From: JAAFJU01 sp043764895
GTDB lineage: Bacteria > Cyanobacteriota > Cyanobacteriia > Leptolyngbyales > Leptolyngbyaceae
Reading direction: 5' to 3'
NCBI GenBank assembly: GCA_043764895.1
Contig: JAYUJY010000142.1
Span: 1 to 64,000 of the forward strand
Length of the DNA stretch: 64,000 nucleotides
Below are positions 25,879 to 34,002 of the stretch, one piece after another. The stretch's first letter is position 1. The number at the start of each line of letters is the position of its first letter. The notes below the pieces were generated by a model that had not been told where the DNA came from, searched no databases, and worked only from the letters and a program-made list of their open reading frames with translations. A program made the translations under genes and the position numbers.

Positions 25879-27120
25879 CTACACCCGTGAGTTCAATGCT
25901 TGCTCGTAGGCTTGTAACACTGTACTGGCCCGAACCAAATCCGTTGGTCGGCTATACAACATCTGCTGCACCTGCTGCTCTAGGTCCGCGAGCGGCGGCT
26001 CTTCAGCAAATCCTAAGGCTTTGGCCTTTGCCTTGAGCACAAGCAGGCGTCCTCGGAGTTCGCTGCGGTGCTGGAGTGGGGCGTTGTTGCTGGTGAGAGC
26101 GGATTGTTCATAGGCGATCGCGTGGTCGAGTTGGGCTTGCCATTTGGTGAGGCCCACTTTGACGGGGATGACGTTGCCAAGATTGGCGGTGGTTTGTAGC
26201 TTGTTGAGCCATTGATGGAGTCCGCTTAGGTGATCTTGAGTTAAAGGTGCCTTTAATCCTGAAGGATTCAACACTTTTTCTCGCAATTCCGTAAATTTTG
26301 CAATGGATTCTGTATTTAACGTTTCTAGGTACTGAAAAGTGCTTTGGGCGGCGCGGAGAGACTGGGCCACTTGATCGCGCGTTTGAGCTAGATCGGTGAT
26401 AGCAAGGACGATCGCATTGAGCGGTGCTTCGACATTGACTAGGCTTGTTTCGGCGGCGCTAATCGGGTCACGATCGATTTCAAGCTGGGCGGATTTGATT
26501 TGCGATCGGACTTGCTCAAGCTGCTTTTGTAAGCCTTCAGGCAGCGGCCCTGGATACTGCTGAGCAAGCTGATGAATTTGGGCTTCGATCGGACGAGTCT
26601 GGTCGTAGAGGACGAGAAGCTGCGGTTCAAGCTGGTTCCAAGCGGCATCCACCTGAAAAATAACCGCCGCCGCACTTTGAAACAGCTTACTCATGGTGAT
26701 GAGCACACTAATGGGCGTGACCTTCTGAAAGTGGGACGCCACCACACCCAAATCTCGACTGGCCAACGGACTGGCATCCACAGGCAGCTCAATCGATTCG
26801 GCACTTAGGAATGTGATGATTTCAGCAATTTTCTCATCGACTTTCCCAAAGCGAGGCAGTCGATCGCGCATTTCCCTCGCCTGATCCACGGTTTGGCGCA
26901 GGAGTTCAAAGGATTGAAACAATCGATCGAGGTCAGACATGGCCCCGGCCACTAGGGTCTGAGTTTTCCCTGTAAGCCGAGCTTGGGGCATTCCGCTGGT
27001 TCCGGCGAGACGCTGATAGGTGGGGAGGTTATCAAGATCGTAGAGATTTTGGCTTATGGCAGCGAGTTTTTGCTGCCAGTCCTTGAGAAGTTCATCGAGT
27101 TGTGCTGAAGTAATAGCCAT
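25879..27120 (-). CDS. hypothetical helical/coiled-coil protein at head of kinase array
   Basis: About 413 residues; family not recognised. It is almost wholly helical with heptad-like Leu/Gln spacing (e.g. LKDWQQKLAAISQNLYDLDN at the start) and no signal peptide or membrane helix. It ends in a Leu/Ala-rich region. It is the first gene of the same-strand series that continues, after a 159-base gap, with the PknG-like kinase. The gap is wide enough for a separate promoter, so membership of the operon is likely but not certain. A scaffold or kinase substrate role is a guess from context only. Confidence 0.7.
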   Translation of the reverse strand: MAITSAQLDELLKDWQQKLAAISQNLYDLDNLPTYQRLAGTSGMPQARLTGKTQTLVAGAMSDLDRLFQSFELLRQTVDQAREMRDRLPRFGKVDEKIAEIITFLSAESIELPVDASPLASRDLGVVASHFQKVTPISVLITMSKLFQSAAAVIFQVDAAWNQLEPQLLVLYDQTRPIEAQIHQLAQQYPGPLPEGLQKQLEQVRSQIKSAQLEIDRDPISAAETSLVNVEAPLNAIVLAITDLAQTRDQVAQSLRAAQSTFQYLETLNTESIAKFTELREKVLNPSGLKAPLTQDHLSGLHQWLNKLQTTANLGNVIPVKVGLTKWQAQLDHAIAYEQSALTSNNAPLQHRSELRGRLLVLKAKAKALGFAEEPPLADLEQQVQQMLYSRPTDLVRASTVLQAYEQALNSRV

Positions 27121-27290
27121 ACGAAAAATCCTGAGATCTATCTATGATTCACTCAGGATCCTATAAATTACGCACAAAATTAGTTCAATCTGAAAATTAA
27201 CTGAATTTTCCTGACCCAAAAGTGGCCTGAGGTGAGTTTTAGCAAACACTGCGATCGCCAACCTCAAATCGATCGATCGTAATCCAGTGG
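27121..27290. other. intergenic region, no gene seen
   Basis: Spacer upstream of the coiled-coil gene and downstream of MITE copy B. It holds one GCGATCGC and a GATCGATCG run. Probably contains the promoter of the kinase array. No RNA gene was recognised. Confidence 0.4.
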
Positions 27291-27460
27291 TCTGCGGCTC
27301 AAATAATCCAGCGATTCAATTCCTTCTCGTTGGGTTTGGGGCACGGCGAGCCATGCCCCTACACATCTATCTTTCAAGAGACTGTAGGGGCATGGCCATG
27401 CCGTGCCCCAAACCTAACGGGTTTTAAGACAGGTCTTAATTTACGCATTTACGCCGCGCA
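27291..27460. repeat. MITE-like element, copy B (complete, diverged left end)
   Basis: Left end TCTGCGGCTCAAATAATCCA and right end TTTACGCCGCGCA form the outer inverted repeat. Inside, GTTGGGTTTGGGGCACGGC and its partner GCCGTGCCCCAAACCTAAC form a long second inverted repeat around GCCCCTACA and TGTAGGGGC. It abuts the stop codon of the porin gene. Confidence 0.8.
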
Positions 27461-27462
27461 AG

Positions 27463-29037
27463 CTAGAACGTAAACGTCGTCCGAACGGTCCCAATTATCA
27501 CCGCTGAATTACTACTGTTGTGATCTGGAGCCGTGAGCCAAATCAGTCCCGGTGTAATCGAGATGTTGTCATTGAGTTTGTGCTGATAAAACCCTTCAAC
27601 GTGAATGGAGGTATTAGCATCGCGGAGTAATCCACCCGTTGCACTCGTGACCTTAGGTTCCATTCCAACGATCAAACCTGCCAAGTTTCCTTTTTTACCC
27701 AGATCGGGGAATGCCAAGCCGATCGTCCAGGTCCAAATATCAAGGTCGCCTGTCCCAATAACATTGGTTTTGATGTAGCCTGCGTTGCCATTAATTACAA
27801 TGTTAGGGTTTAGCTGGAAAGAGGCTCCCAAGCCAAAGGAGTTGCTGCTGGTATTTCCAGTTGGATTTGCGAGGACGCTTCCCGTTGGGCTTCCTGCACT
27901 CTCAAACGTGGTGTTGTAAGAATTCAGGTAGGTCGCGCCAATTTTGAATTTTTCGCTAGGCTTGAAGGTCACTTGGCCAATCAGCCCGTAAGAGCCATTG
28001 AACAAACCATTGCCGGGAGTGGGATCGTTTGCGCTTCCAGCGAGGTAGCCTGCGCTTACTTCGAGCTTTTCACCAAAGGCGTGCTTGATGCCAATTCCAG
28101 TTCCGCCCATCAGATAGTAAATAGGATTGCGGGTTCCGAAGTGGGTCAGTGCGCCGCTTCCGCCATCTCCATCGAGGTAGGGATTTAAGGTATCTACGAA
28201 GTCGTCCGCCGCGCCCGCATTGGCTTCGATCGTAATCGTTGTGTTCTTACCTAAAGGAAATTGATAGAGCAAGGCATCAACAGTCGCCTTACCACCCGAA
28301 TCTGCGGCCATTCGCAGCGAGCCTTCAGGAATGCCAGTGGCACTATTAGTAAAGCCAGAATTTCCAGCTTGAATTCGGGTCCGGAGCAGATCTTCGCCCG
28401 TAAAGCTAGTGTCTAAGTTCAACCGCGCTCGGTATCCAAAAACGGTGTTGCGGCTTACATCTGCGCCATCAATTCGCCCCGTCGCAACGCCTGCAAGGCC
28501 CATGACGACTTCGCCATTCAGTTTGGTCGTCGTCGAAAACTGCTGCTTCTCTAGCCTCACCACTTTCGATTCCAACCCATCCACACGACCGCGCATTGTA
28601 GACAATTCTGCGGCAAACTGCTCTTGCAATTTACGGAGGGCTGCAAGGTCTTCTTTTTTCACGGCATCGGCGGTGGAAGCGGCGATCAAATCGTTGACTC
28701 GATCCATGCAAGCATTCAACCCGGCAGCAAACTCGTAGCGGGTCATGGCCCGGTTGCCTCGATAGGTTTTGTCTGGATAACCTGCGATACAGCCGTAGCG
28801 CTCAACCAGCGACTGCAACGCTTGAAACGCCCAGTCGGTCGGCTTTACATCACTGAGTTGGGACACTGACGTCACTTGAGCAAACGCAGGCGACGACCCG
28901 GCTGTTTCAACGTCTACGGCGACATCCACCGACTGAGCAACAGCAAACGGGCTAACGCTCAACACTAAGGCGATCGGACTGAGGGCGATAGCAGACTGGC
29001 TCAACACAGCAAAACACGATTTCTTGAATGACAGCAT
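27463..29037 (-). CDS. SLH-domain outer-membrane porin, iron-uptake porin type
   Basis: About 524 residues from ATG 29037; an upstream start at 29061 would overlap the Fur-box candidate. A signal peptide (KKSCFAVLSQSAIALSPIALV, cleavage near AVA-Q) is followed by an S-layer homology domain at about residues 50-115 (VKPTDWAFQALQSLVERYGC, GYPDKTYRGNRAMTRYEF). A coiled coil follows at about 125-165, then a beta-barrel ending in Phe (RTTFTF). This is the cyanobacterial SLH/OprB porin family, several members of which have been linked with iron or other inorganic ion uptake. It is divergent from the multicopper oxidase gene across a Fur-like box and so probably belongs to the iron regulon. Confidence 0.9.
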   Translation of the reverse strand: MLSFKKSCFAVLSQSAIALSPIALVLSVSPFAVAQSVDVAVDVETAGSSPAFAQVTSVSQLSDVKPTDWAFQALQSLVERYGCIAGYPDKTYRGNRAMTRYEFAAGLNACMDRVNDLIAASTADAVKKEDLAALRKLQEQFAAELSTMRGRVDGLESKVVRLEKQQFSTTTKLNGEVVMGLAGVATGRIDGADVSRNTVFGYRARLNLDTSFTGEDLLRTRIQAGNSGFTNSATGIPEGSLRMAADSGGKATVDALLYQFPLGKNTTITIEANAGAADDFVDTLNPYLDGDGGSGALTHFGTRNPIYYLMGGTGIGIKHAFGEKLEVSAGYLAGSANDPTPGNGLFNGSYGLIGQVTFKPSEKFKIGATYLNSYNTTFESAGSPTGSVLANPTGNTSSNSFGLGASFQLNPNIVINGNAGYIKTNVIGTGDLDIWTWTIGLAFPDLGKKGNLAGLIVGMEPKVTSATGGLLRDANTSIHVEGFYQHKLNDNISITPGLIWLTAPDHNSSNSAVIIGTVRTTFTF

Positions 29038-29062
29038 AGTCTCTTTACACGCACACAACATT

Positions 29063-29081
29063 GATAATGATACTCAATCTC
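29063..29081. promoter_or_regulatory. candidate Fur box
   Basis: GATAATGATACTCAATCTC matches the classical palindrome GATAATGATAATCATTATC at 16 of 19 positions. It sits between the divergent porin and multicopper oxidase genes, where iron-bound Fur could repress both. Confidence 0.7.
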
Positions 29082-29187
29082 AGACTCAATAGCGATCGAA
29101 ACCTTTAGATTTGGATTCTATTAACTTTAATTCTCAATAACGTATCATAGATATCATCCCGACTCAATCACGTTAATCTTCTCCATA

Positions 29188-30189
29188 ATGTTCAATCCTC
29201 AATCAGCGACCCGACGACAACTCTTGAGAGCAAGTCTCATCCTCGGAGCTGGGACCGCAGCTAGTGCGCTTGCCTTTCCGCTGCTGACGGGCCAATCTCG
29301 ATCGGCTACAACGCGCATCCAGCAGGGAAAGGTGGCGTCGTCTTTGTTCCCAGTAGACGCCAAAGGCTTTACCCCGATGACGGCAGTTCGCGAGTTTGAT
29401 TATGGAACGGTGACTCAGGAAAACGGTCGGACGGTGCGCGAGTTTCGGGTGGAAGCCAAAAGCGGCGAAATCCAACTCAACGAAGTGACGAAATTCATTA
29501 CCTGGAATCTCAACGATCGAATTCCAGGTCCCACGTTTCGGGCCACTGAGGGCGATCGGATTCGGGTCGTGTTTCAGAATAAGGCAGGTCACGCTCACTC
29601 CATGCACTTTCACGGCGTGCATCCATCAGAAATGGACGGCATCAAGCCCATTCGCAATGGCCAAGTTTTCATTTATGAATTTGATGCAGAGCCTTACGGG
29701 GTCCAGCTTTACCATTGTCATGTTGCACCCGTTGCGCGTCACATTGGCAAAGGTCTCTACGGCATGTTCATCATCGATCCGAAGGAGGCGCGATCGCCTG
29801 CCGACGAAATTGTGCTGATCATGGCGGGGTACGACACTAACAATGACCAGAAAAATGAGCTGTATGCCTTCAACGGCGTTCCGCATTATTTTATGCATCA
29901 CCCCATTCCGATTCAGCAAAATAGGCTTGTTCGGCTCTATATTCTGAATCTAATCGAGTACGATATTGCCGCCAGCTTTCATCTCCATGCCAATATGTTC
30001 GGCGTCAACGCGACAGGAGCCAGCATGACCACCAGCACCCAAACTGACGTCATCACCATGGGTACCGCCGAGCGACACATCCTAGAGTTCACGTATCGCC
30101 ACACCGGAAAATTCATGTTCCATCCGCACCAAGACTTCATGGCCGAAGCCGGATGCATGGGATTTTTTGACGTGAAGCCGATCGCTTAA
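29188..30189 (+). CDS. exported multicopper oxidase-family protein, likely ferroxidase partner of FTR1
   Basis: About 333 residues. A twin-arginine signal (TRRQLLRASLILGAG) is consistent with export of a folded copper protein. Two cupredoxin-like domains follow. Copper-ligand motifs seen are HSMHFHG (about residue 135), YHCHVAPVARH (about 175), SFHLHANMF (about 265) and HPHQDFMAEAGCMGFF (about 310). The size and arrangement recall two-domain multicopper oxidases of the nitrite-reductase-like class. The gene is followed by a lipoprotein and an FTR1 iron permease, so oxidation of Fe(II) before uptake, as in Fet3/Ftr1 of yeast, is the likely role. That role is inferred from context. Confidence 0.88.
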   Translation: MFNPQSATRRQLLRASLILGAGTAASALAFPLLTGQSRSATTRIQQGKVASSLFPVDAKGFTPMTAVREFDYGTVTQENGRTVREFRVEAKSGEIQLNEVTKFITWNLNDRIPGPTFRATEGDRIRVVFQNKAGHAHSMHFHGVHPSEMDGIKPIRNGQVFIYEFDAEPYGVQLYHCHVAPVARHIGKGLYGMFIIDPKEARSPADEIVLIMAGYDTNNDQKNELYAFNGVPHYFMHHPIPIQQNRLVRLYILNLIEYDIAASFHLHANMFGVNATGASMTTSTQTDVITMGTAERHILEFTYRHTGKFMFHPHQDFMAEAGCMGFFDVKPIA

Positions 30190-30342
30190 AGCTGTTGCTA
30201 ACTGAGTAAGATTTTCAATAAGCTTGACAATCTGTCGTATATGGCCTCAAAATACAAGTTGCTAGTTGAAATAAAGTCTCAACAGTATTCATGACTTACT
30301 CTCCTTTTTCCGTACTTTGACGTCACTACAGGTTTTTTCAAC

Positions 30343-31359
30343 ATGGGCTTCTCTCGGCAAGTATTAAAGACCACCGAACTCTTCGCAGCATCGCTGTGTC
30401 TCAGTGTTTTGGTAAGCTGTGGTGGCACTCAAACCCAGGCTCCGACGACGCTAAGCCCAAGTACGGTCAGTGGTGAACCTGCTGCGCAACGTGCTGGAAT
30501 GTCCCATGGTAAGAAAATCAATATCAACAATGCGATTCTGTCCGAACTCGATAAGCTAGAGGCAAAACTGGGCGTCCCTGCGCTCTCGAACAAAATTCAG
30601 TCGAGTCGTCCCTACGTGAAGCCGGAAGAACTCGTTTCCAAAAAGGTGATTACGCAAGCCCAGTTTGATCAAGTCAAGGATATGGTGACGATCGAAGAAA
30701 TCGTCCTGACTGGAGAAGCCAAAGATCTTGACTACATGGTGAAGCTCGGACTGATGAAAGGCCACATGATGGTTGCTCGTGAACTGCTGGATTTGAAAAA
30801 GCCTGACCAAGCAGAACCTCATATTGGGCACCCCGTTGAAGAAATCTATGCGGATGTGGAAGAGCAGTTAAAAGAACGCAACGTTAAAGAATTTAAGTCG
30901 GTACTGTCTACGCTTCAGGCCATGGTGAAGGCGGGCGCAAAAGACCCGGTAAAAACAGACGCTCAATTCAAATTGGCGCTGGATGCGATCGATGGTGCGA
31001 TCTCGGTGCTGCCAGAAAAACAACGCAAGGATGAAAAGTTTGTGTTGCAGGTCATTGTTGGACTACTCGATACTGCAAGTTCAGAATATGGCGCAGCGAT
31101 CGCGGATGGCAAAATCAAAGAAGCCATTGAGTATCAAGACTCTCGCGGATTTGTGATGTATTCGCAGGAGCTGTACAAAGCTGTTGCCCCTCAGGTCACG
31201 GCAAAATCAGCCGAAACTGATAAGAAGATTTCAACGGCGTTGAGCGAAGTTGCTTTAGCATGGCCTTCTGCAATTCCGCCTGCGGCTCCCGCAAAATCAG
31301 TTGAGACTGTCACAAAATTGATTAAGTCAATTGAAGCGATCGCTCAAAAGAGTATGTAG
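30343..31359 (+). CDS. lipoprotein with helix-hairpin-helix and metal-ligand-rich helical domain, FTR1-associated
   Basis: About 338 residues. A lipobox LVSC near residue 27 follows a hydrophobic signal, so it is a lipoprotein. Residues about 64-105 form a helix-hairpin-helix pair (ININNAILSELDKLEAKLG). The main domain from about 125 onward is helical, with GHMMVARELLDLKKPDQAEP immediately followed by HIGHPVEEIY. The clustered His and Glu residues could bind iron. It lies between the multicopper oxidase and the FTR1 permease on the same strand, so it may pass iron between them, analogous in position (not sequence) to EfeO or P19. I do not know a named family. Confidence 0.75.
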   Translation: MGFSRQVLKTTELFAASLCLSVLVSCGGTQTQAPTTLSPSTVSGEPAAQRAGMSHGKKININNAILSELDKLEAKLGVPALSNKIQSSRPYVKPEELVSKKVITQAQFDQVKDMVTIEEIVLTGEAKDLDYMVKLGLMKGHMMVARELLDLKKPDQAEPHIGHPVEEIYADVEEQLKERNVKEFKSVLSTLQAMVKAGAKDPVKTDAQFKLALDAIDGAISVLPEKQRKDEKFVLQVIVGLLDTASSEYGAAIADGKIKEAIEYQDSRGFVMYSQELYKAVAPQVTAKSAETDKKISTALSEVALAWPSAIPPAAPAKSVETVTKLIKSIEAIAQKSM

Positions 31360-31377
31360 TTATAGTCCCTGGCAATT

Positions 31378-31410
31378 CGGTCCCCTAACTCCCGATTCTT
31401 GGGGACATGA
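31378..31410. repeat. remnant of GC-rich hairpin repeat
   Basis: Contains CGGTCCCCTAACTCCCGATT then CTTGGGGAC, similar to one arm of the long inverted repeat at 22293-22372. The other arm is missing. Confidence 0.5.
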
Positions 31411-31452
31411 GTTTTTTAGTTCTTCTCAATCTTTACGTTCACGGATATTCAC

Positions 31453-32418
31453 ATGGATTTCAGTTCAGCGCTTCCCACTTTTATTATCACCTTGCGCGAA
31501 GGTGTCGAAGCCGCGTTAGTGGTCGGTATTGTGCTGGCCTATCTCAAGAAAGCAGGCAAATCTTACCTGTCTCCTTGGGTCTACAGCGGGATTGGTGTGG
31601 GGCTTGCGGCCAGTGCGGCGATCGGGGTAACGCTTAGTCAATTCATCCAAACCCTCGGGAGCAGCAGTGAGAAGTACGGCCCGGTGTTTGAACCGCTGCT
31701 GGAAGGGTGCTTTGGATTACTTGCGATCGTGCTATTAAGTTGGATGCTGATTTGGATGACGCAAAATGCTAAGACATTGAAGTCTAGCGTTGAAGGGTCG
31801 ATTGGATCGGCGCTTGATCAAGCTAAAGCAGGCTGGGGAATCTTTGGACTCATCTTTTTTGCGGTGATTCGAGAAGGCTTTGAAACCGTCTTGTTTATTG
31901 CCGCAAAGTTTGAGCAGGGAGTGGTTCCAGCAATCGGGGCGCTGTTTGGGATTCTGTGTGCTAGTGCGATCGGCGTTGCATTTTTCAAATTAGGATTGAG
32001 GTTGAATATTCGTAAATTCTTTCTGATCATGGGAGTCTTCCTGATCCTAATCGTCTCTGGACTGGTCGTAACGTCTCTGGCACATTTCGATACCGCGATT
32101 AATATTGTTGCAGGACTCGATCGTAAATCAGCGGCGCTTTGCTTTTTCCAAGAAGGCTTTGCACGCCCTGAAAACAAATCCTGTGTTCTAGGTGGACTAG
32201 TATGGAACTTCTCTAAAGTGATGCCAGAGAGTCAGTTCCCCGGCATTGTCTTTAGTACGCTGTTTGGGTATACTCAGAAGCTTTTTGTGGTTCAAGCGGT
32301 AGCCTATGTGGTTTTCTTAGGAACGATCGGCACAATCTATATCCGCAGCCTAAATCCTAGAAAACTTTCTTCGCGGAAGTCGGCAACGCTAGAAGCGGCC
32401 TCCAACGTAGATTCGTAA
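31453..32418 (+). CDS. FTR1/EfeU-family iron permease
   Basis: About 321 residues with seven or so membrane helices. Both REGxE iron-translocation motifs are present: REGVEAALVVG at about residues 15-25 and REGFETVLFIA at about 139-149. The protein takes up ferric iron produced by an oxidase, or ferrous iron directly in some bacteria. It follows the multicopper oxidase and helix-hairpin-helix lipoprotein on the same strand, forming an apparent oxidase-lipoprotein-permease unit. Length is normal for bacterial FTR1. A MITE copy lies immediately downstream. Confidence 0.95.
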   Translation: MDFSSALPTFIITLREGVEAALVVGIVLAYLKKAGKSYLSPWVYSGIGVGLAASAAIGVTLSQFIQTLGSSSEKYGPVFEPLLEGCFGLLAIVLLSWMLIWMTQNAKTLKSSVEGSIGSALDQAKAGWGIFGLIFFAVIREGFETVLFIAAKFEQGVVPAIGALFGILCASAIGVAFFKLGLRLNIRKFFLIMGVFLILIVSGLVVTSLAHFDTAINIVAGLDRKSAALCFFQEGFARPENKSCVLGGLVWNFSKVMPESQFPGIVFSTLFGYTQKLFVVQAVAYVVFLGTIGTIYIRSLNPRKLSSRKSATLEAASNVDS

Positions 32419-32427
32419 CTTAGAAAA

Positions 32428-32627
32428 CTAGTATCGTGCGGCGTAAATAAGCCAGGTATTCAACTCTTCCTCGTTGGGTTTGGGGCACGGCGAGCCATGC
32501 CCCTACAGATCCGGGTTCCAGAGAATGTAGGGGTTTGGCTCGCCGAACCCTAAACCCAACGAAGAAGTGATCAATGCGGCCATCATTTTGATTGTTTGCT
32601 AGGCTTATTTACGCCGCGTAGTACTAG
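32428..32627. mobile_element. MITE-like element, copy C (complete)
   Basis: Best copy of the family, about 200 bp. Left end CTAGTATCGTGCGGCGTAAA then TAAGCC; right end GGCTTATTTACGCCGCGTAG then TACTAG. These terminal inverted repeats flank the inner inverted repeat based on GTTGGGTTTGGGGCACGGCG and CGCCGAACCCTAAACCCAAC. No coding capacity. Probably moved by a transposase in trans; no such transposase is in the window. Confidence 0.85.
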
Positions 32628-32801
32628 AGTTTTGATAGTCCACTTCGGATTCAATTTCTGGGGTGGTTTTTAAGCGTCGATAGTTAAGAAATTCTCTATT
32701 AAGATGACTCAACCTATTGATATTTAATTTCAATAGGTTGTAGTATAGAGTTGTAAGGGTGTTGTGAATACAGCGTTATTTTGTAGAATTGAGATTAGAA
32801 G
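32628..32801. other. futA upstream region
   Basis: AT-rich leader before futA. Apart from the 25-bp palindrome listed separately, no gene or RNA element was recognised. Confidence 0.45.
32713..32737. promoter_or_regulatory. 25-bp palindrome upstream of futA, possible metalloregulator operator
   Basis: CCTATTGA ... TCAATAGG are perfect 8-base arms around an AT-rich centre, with further partial symmetry (22 of 24 non-central positions pair). It lies 65 bases before the futA start. AT-rich dyads of this kind can serve as Fur sites in cyanobacteria, but the match to the 19-bp consensus is poor. Confidence 0.5.
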
Positions 32802-33860
32802 ATGAACATGAAAAGACGTACGTTTCTGGCTTCCGGTGCAGCCCTAGGCACAGTGATGATTCATCAGTCCTTGACGGCTAGAAGTAGTTTCGCCCAAAGC
32901 GGTAAAGTACTTAACCTTTATTCGGCACGGCACTATGATGCGGACAATAAAGTGTATGAAGGCTTCTCGCAAAAGACTGGCATTAAGATTAACCTAGTCG
33001 AAGCACCTGCCGACAAACTGATTGAACGGGTGAAAAGTGAAGGGGCGAAGAGTCCTGCCGATATCATTATTACGGTGGATGCAGGGAATTTGTGGCGGAT
33101 TCAGCAGGCTGGCCTGTTTCAGAAAGTTCCCATGACGAGTTCGTTGTATAGCAGCATTGATAAGGATTTGCGAGATCCAGATGGCCAGTGGTTTGGCTTT
33201 GCGAAACGGACTCGCGTCATTATTTACAACAAATCGCGGATGCAATCTTCTGATATTGCCCGCTATGAAGATCTAGCAGACTCAAAATGGCGGGGTAAGC
33301 TTTCAGTCCGATCGTCCGGCAATATCTACAACCAGTCTTTAGTCGCTTCTATCATTGAAGCGTCGGATGAGGCTAAGACAGAAGCCTGGGCTAAGGGACT
33401 TGTCGCTAACCTAGCTGGGCGGAAGCCTAGCGGTAACGATACGTCGCAGATTAAAGCAGTGGCATCAGGTGAATCGGATTTGACGATCGCAAATACTTAC
33501 TACCTGAGTCGGCTAGCTAATTCTGGTAAGGGTGAAGATCGTGATATTGCCAGTAAAGTGGGCATCGTTTTCCCGAACCAAGGCGATCGGGGGACTCATG
33601 TCAACATCAGCGGTGGCGGAATTGCGAAGTATTCGCCTAACCCAGAAGCGGCGCTTCTGTATTTAGAATATCTGGCAAGTCCGGAGGCTCAAGCAATTTT
33701 TGCGGGGAGTAACTTTGAGTATCCAGTCATTGCGGGTGTTCCGCTAAAAATGTCTCTCATTGGCTACGGCGACTTCAAAAAAGATGCTATCAATGTAAAG
33801 GTCTTTGGTGAAAGGAATGCCCAGGCAATCAAATTAATGGATCGATCGCGTTGGACCTAA
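32802..33860 (+). CDS. futA: iron(III) ABC transporter substrate-binding protein
   Basis: About 352 residues. The N-terminus MNMKRRTFLASGAALG is a Tat-type signal, as known for FutA proteins. The mature sequence begins GKVLNLYSARHYDADNKVYE and has FutA features: KINLVEAPADKLIERVKSEG, ADIIITVDAGNLWR and the later GTHVNISGGGIAKYSPN with several tyrosines (e.g. in ANTYYLSRLA) of the type that bind ferric iron. It delivers iron to FutB/FutC, which are encoded a little downstream on opposite strands. A decayed hairpin follows the stop and may end transcription. Confidence 0.95.
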   Translation: MNMKRRTFLASGAALGTVMIHQSLTARSSFAQSGKVLNLYSARHYDADNKVYEGFSQKTGIKINLVEAPADKLIERVKSEGAKSPADIIITVDAGNLWRIQQAGLFQKVPMTSSLYSSIDKDLRDPDGQWFGFAKRTRVIIYNKSRMQSSDIARYEDLADSKWRGKLSVRSSGNIYNQSLVASIIEASDEAKTEAWAKGLVANLAGRKPSGNDTSQIKAVASGESDLTIANTYYLSRLANSGKGEDRDIASKVGIVFPNQGDRGTHVNISGGGIAKYSPNPEAALLYLEYLASPEAQAIFAGSNFEYPVIAGVPLKMSLIGYGDFKKDAINVKVFGERNAQAIKLMDRSRWT

Positions 33861-33884
33861 GTAGTTCCTAGGAATAAAATGACC

Positions 33885-33956
33885 GGAGGCTCCAAACCCC
33901 CGATTCTGGGACTTCGGAATGTATTGTTTTCCCGGAATTAGGAACAAAGAGCCTCC
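33885..33956. repeat. decayed GC-rich hairpin after futA, possible terminator
   Basis: Outer arms GGAGGCTC and GAGCCTCC pair perfectly. Inside, CCCCCGATTCTGGGACTTCG resembles the 22293-22372 hairpin. It stands 25 bases after the futA stop codon. No U-run follows, so termination is unproven. Confidence 0.6.
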
Positions 33957-34002
33957 GATAGATTCATTGTTAGGAACACCCTCAAACCTCTAGGCAAACC
34001 TC

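Noticed and set aside
18602..27120. Type VI secretion regulatory genes (PpkA/PppA/Fha)
   Set aside because: Kinase, phosphatase and FHA are there, but no structural secretion gene (Hcp, VgrG, TssB/C, TssM) is in the window, and the kinase is PknG-like and soluble.
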